Source of the DNA: Ardenticatenales bacterium
Lineage (GTDB): Bacteria; Chloroflexota; Anaerolineae; Promineifilales; Promineifilaceae
Direction of reading: 5' to 3'
Length of the DNA: 64,000 nucleotides
Assembly (NCBI GenBank): GCA_020634575.1
Contig: JACKBM010000027.1
Span: forward strand, 1-64,000
Shown here: positions 62,381 through 64,000 of the stretch, one piece after another
Layout of the letters: each line of letters opens with the position of its first letter
Numbering within the stretch: position 1 is the first letter of the stretch
Position numbers and translations under genes: made by a program
The notes under the pieces: generated by a model
Told to the model about the DNA's origin: nothing
Database searches by the model: none
What the model saw: only the letters and a program-made list of their open reading frames with translations

Positions 62381-63400
62381 CTAATCCAGCTTGGGGATCT
62401 TGAAGGTCTGGCCGACCCGGATCAGGCTGGGATTCGCGCCGATAATCTCTTTGTTGGCCTCGTAGATCGCCATCCATTTATCACGGGCGGCGGAGCCATA
62501 AAATTTCAGGGCGATGCCGCTGAGGGTGTCGCCGGACACGACGGTGTGCTCACCAACCCATTTGGCTGCTTCCGCTTCGGCAGCGGCTGCCTGGGCGGCG
62601 GCTTCGTCAGCCGCCTGCTTGGCTGCATCGGCCTTAGCCTTGCGCTCGGCCATCATTTCGTCATGACGCTCTTTGGCGGCGGCCGCCGCCTGTTCCTTGC
62701 GCGTCTCCTCGATCCGCTGCTGGGCAACTTCGCGGCGGTGCGCTGCTTCTTCAGCCAGCTGGCGCTCTTTGGCCTGCCGCTCACGGGCCGCTTTCATTTT
62801 CGCCTGCAGCTCAGCCTGTTTTTCCCGCGCCTCGCGCTCAGCCTGCGCCTTCTGAGCGGCTTCGTCGCGCCGCGCTTTGGCCTGGGCCCGAACCTTGGCC
62901 TGGGCTGCGGCATCAGCCGCCCGGGCGGCAGCGGCCCGCTCCGCTTTGTCGGATGCCGAGGCCTGCAGGGCGTTGGTCACCGCCTCAAGCGCTTCCTTTT
63001 CATCGTCACTGGTCTTGTCGCCCAAGCCAAAGGCGCCCTCGCCAGCCGCATTCGCTACTGCCTTGCCGATGCCAAGCAAAAAGTCGTTGTAGGCATCCAT
63101 GTCGGCAGCATCAGCTTTGTCTTCCAGCAAATCCCCAATTTTGTTCAGGGCGTTGATGGCATCGGTGAACTTAGCCCGATTCAGCTCCTTGGGCGTATCT
63201 TCCGGCACGTCAGCCAGGACCGCGCGCACAAAGGCGTTGCTGGATTTGCTTTCCAACGCGTCATCCATCGCCTTGGATTCCTTGCGCCGCGTCAGGATCG
63301 CCTGCCGGCCATCAACCGTCGCCACGGCCGCATAGACCCAGTAAGGTGCGCTGGTAAGTTGCGCCCATTCGGCAGCCGAAAATGAGGATTTGCTGGTCAT
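62381..63400 (-). CDS. LysM protein with a long charged helix, no signal peptide
   Basis: 339 residues from the ATG at 63400 (GGAG 9 bases upstream; a GTG 15 bases earlier is alternative). An N-terminal acidic helical domain (about 1-150) has AQLTSAPYWVYAAVATVDG. A run of about 130 residues of Ala/Lys/Arg/Glu forms a continuous charged helix. The C-terminal LysM has HTVVSGDTLSGIALKFYGSA and PSLIRVGQTFKIPKLD, the YgaU/xkdP-like form. No export signal is visible, so it may be cytoplasmic or exported by an unknown path. The role is unknown. Confidence 0.8.
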   Translation of the reverse strand: MTSKSSFSAAEWAQLTSAPYWVYAAVATVDGRQAILTRRKESKAMDDALESKSSNAFVRAVLADVPEDTPKELNRAKFTDAINALNKIGDLLEDKADAADMDAYNDFLLGIGKAVANAAGEGAFGLGDKTSDDEKEALEAVTNALQASASDKAERAAAARAADAAAQAKVRAQAKARRDEAAQKAQAEREAREKQAELQAKMKAARERQAKERQLAEEAAHRREVAQQRIEETRKEQAAAAAKERHDEMMAERKAKADAAKQAADEAAAQAAAAEAEAAKWVGEHTVVSGDTLSGIALKFYGSAARDKWMAIYEANKEIIGANPSLIRVGQTFKIPKLD

Positions 63401-63463
63401 ATTTTCTATCTCCACAACTAATCAAGTAATTGACAAAGCACAGTAGATTGGACGTTTTAAGGC

Positions 63464-63519
63464 GAGGAAAACAGCCAGGACCAGAGCCTCCCCAGGTTTG
63501 GCCGACGGCTGTTTTCCTC
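63464..63519. repeat. 13-bp perfect inverted repeat between tandem minus-strand genes
   Basis: GAGGAAAACAGCC (63464-63476) and its exact complement (63507-63519) flank a 30-base loop. It lies after the stop of the nucleotidyltransferase gene and before the LysM gene and may end the upstream transcript, although no T-run follows. The rest of 63401-63580 looks empty. Confidence 0.7.
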
Positions 63520-63580
63520 CTATGCCGTCCTTATAGACACTATCTTAGCAAGACGGTCACTTATTGCCTATCAACTAGAT

Positions 63581-64000
63581 CTAAAATATGACCTTGTCCT
63601 GCAGGCGGGCACCGGCCGGTACCTCACCCCCCGGCAGCACGACCACATTCTGCAAAAACGCCCCCGGCCCCACCTGGCAGTCCGCCTCCAAAATGACACC
63701 GGTTGTCAGCACCGCCCCCTCACCTACCTGGGCCGATGGCGCCACGAAATTCGGCTGCCCGGCCCGGTCCAAAAGGTGCTGGCCAATCAACAACAGGTCT
63801 TCGGGCGCCGTCAGCGTATAGCGCCGCGCAAACAGATGGCCGTAAACGCCTGGCTCGCGGGCCATCAGCCGCCGAATCGGCTCCTGAATCTCCAGTTCGC
63901 CACGGGGCGACAACGGGATCTCGTCCAGCTCGGCCAAAAAATCATGGGCCAGGCAATACAGCGGCAGCGAGATAATGTCCGATGGCGCTTCGTCTAGCGA
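63581..64000 (-). CDS. Sugar nucleotidyltransferase, C-terminal part with left-handed beta-helix
   Basis: The frame is open to the window edge (140 residues visible, 5' end missing). The visible sequence includes DIISLPLYCLAHDF-type turns, then ELEIQEPIRRLMAREPGVYG and a left-handed beta-helix with hexapeptide-like repeats (VAPSAQVGEGAVLTTGVILE, then CQVGPGAFLQNVVVLPGGEV). This is the end of a GlmU/ManC-like NDP-sugar pyrophosphorylase. The substrate is not decided by the visible part. Confidence 0.8.
   Translation of the reverse strand, partial: SLDEAPSDIISLPLYCLAHDFLAELDEIPLSPRGELEIQEPIRRLMAREPGVYGHLFARRYTLTAPEDLLLIGQHLLDRAGQPNFVAPSAQVGEGAVLTTGVILEADCQVGPGAFLQNVVVLPGGEVPAGARLQDKVIF

Larger units (their letters stand above)
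1079..63620. repeat. ACCGGCCGGT, highly iterated 10-bp palindrome (28 copies)
   Basis: Exact copies start at 1079, 1433, 8614, 10064, 13391, 17576, 18179, 20601, 25783, 28744, 31143, 34285, 35658, 38281, 38341, 40328, 45143, 48709, 51184, 52934, 53040, 55138, 55754, 56548, 57469, 59865, 60372 and 63611 (hand count, may miss a few). All lie in genes or former genes. They occur in all three frames (read as Pro-Ala-Gly, Arg-Pro-Val or Thr-Gly-Arg), so DNA, not protein, is probably under selection. Many more sites match the CCGGCCGG core only. Confidence 0.85.

Noticed and set aside
1..64000. tRNA or rRNA genes
   Set aside because: No cloverleaf with TTCGAA-type arm or rRNA stretch was found by eye in the intergenic gaps; a covariance-model scan would be decisive.

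Overview
The window is a gene-dense, roughly 60% GC bacterial chromosome segment. It most likely comes from the Chloroflexota, in or near the Anaerolineae; this is inferred from content and not proven. The clues are many Thr/Pro-linker exported proteins with single membrane anchors, DUF4012, DUF2723, flippase-like, C25 (gingipain-type) and DUF11 proteins, a GyrA-CTD-only protein, F420/luciferase-type and choline-sulfatase enzymes, and no LPS genes. No rRNA, tRNA, prophage or CRISPR was seen.

Layout. 1-5.3 kb: 3' part of smc, converging on an operon of rpsF, a short ssb and a degenerate SurA/parvulin-like protein. 5.4-9.8 kb: sppA, a GH99-like LysM enzyme and radA. 10-19.6 kb: a cell-surface cluster with a Wzz/BY-kinase, two membrane-anchored FN3-like proteins, a large secreted C25 peptidase and a lipoprotein C25 peptidase. 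20-26.6 kb: an envelope-glycan operon (flippase-like, GT2, DUF2723, DUF4012, SH3 protein). 26.7-37.4 kb: htpG, then on the minus strand a GT2/GT87/flippase operon and a bactofilin-coiled-coil/mtnP/SEDS/PBP operon. 37.5-43.7 kb: PRC-barrel protein, PKD-CAP secreted protein, sulfurtransferase, xerC/D recombinase, purine nucleoside phosphorylase and a membrane protein. 43.9-49.2 kb: rsmD, then a decayed block holding a frameshifted membrane-protein gene, an IS4-type transposase remnant and a sucD cut to 106 codons beside intact sucC. 49.5-57.8 kb: tatA-tatC-SGNH-membrane protein, an M23 lipoprotein, the GyrA-CTD protein preceded by a G-rich minisatellite, TIGR04076, LLM oxidoreductase and metallophosphoesterase. 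58-64 kb: choline-sulfatase, penicillin-acylase family enzyme, LysM protein and the 3' end of a sugar nucleotidyltransferase.

Three signals cut across gene boundaries. (1) The 10-bp palindrome ACCGGCCGGT occurs 28 times by hand count, where base composition predicts about 0.15, and it lies in all reading frames, like cyanobacterial HIP1. (2) Several transcription-unit heads have a TANNNT -10 box ending 6-8 bases before the start codon, which suggests leaderless mRNAs; most other genes have Shine-Dalgarno sites or are translationally coupled. (3) Gene 3' ends carry dispersed imperfect palindromes. The most unusual gene pair is a SEDS protein and its partner PBP, which both appear to have lost every catalytic residue.
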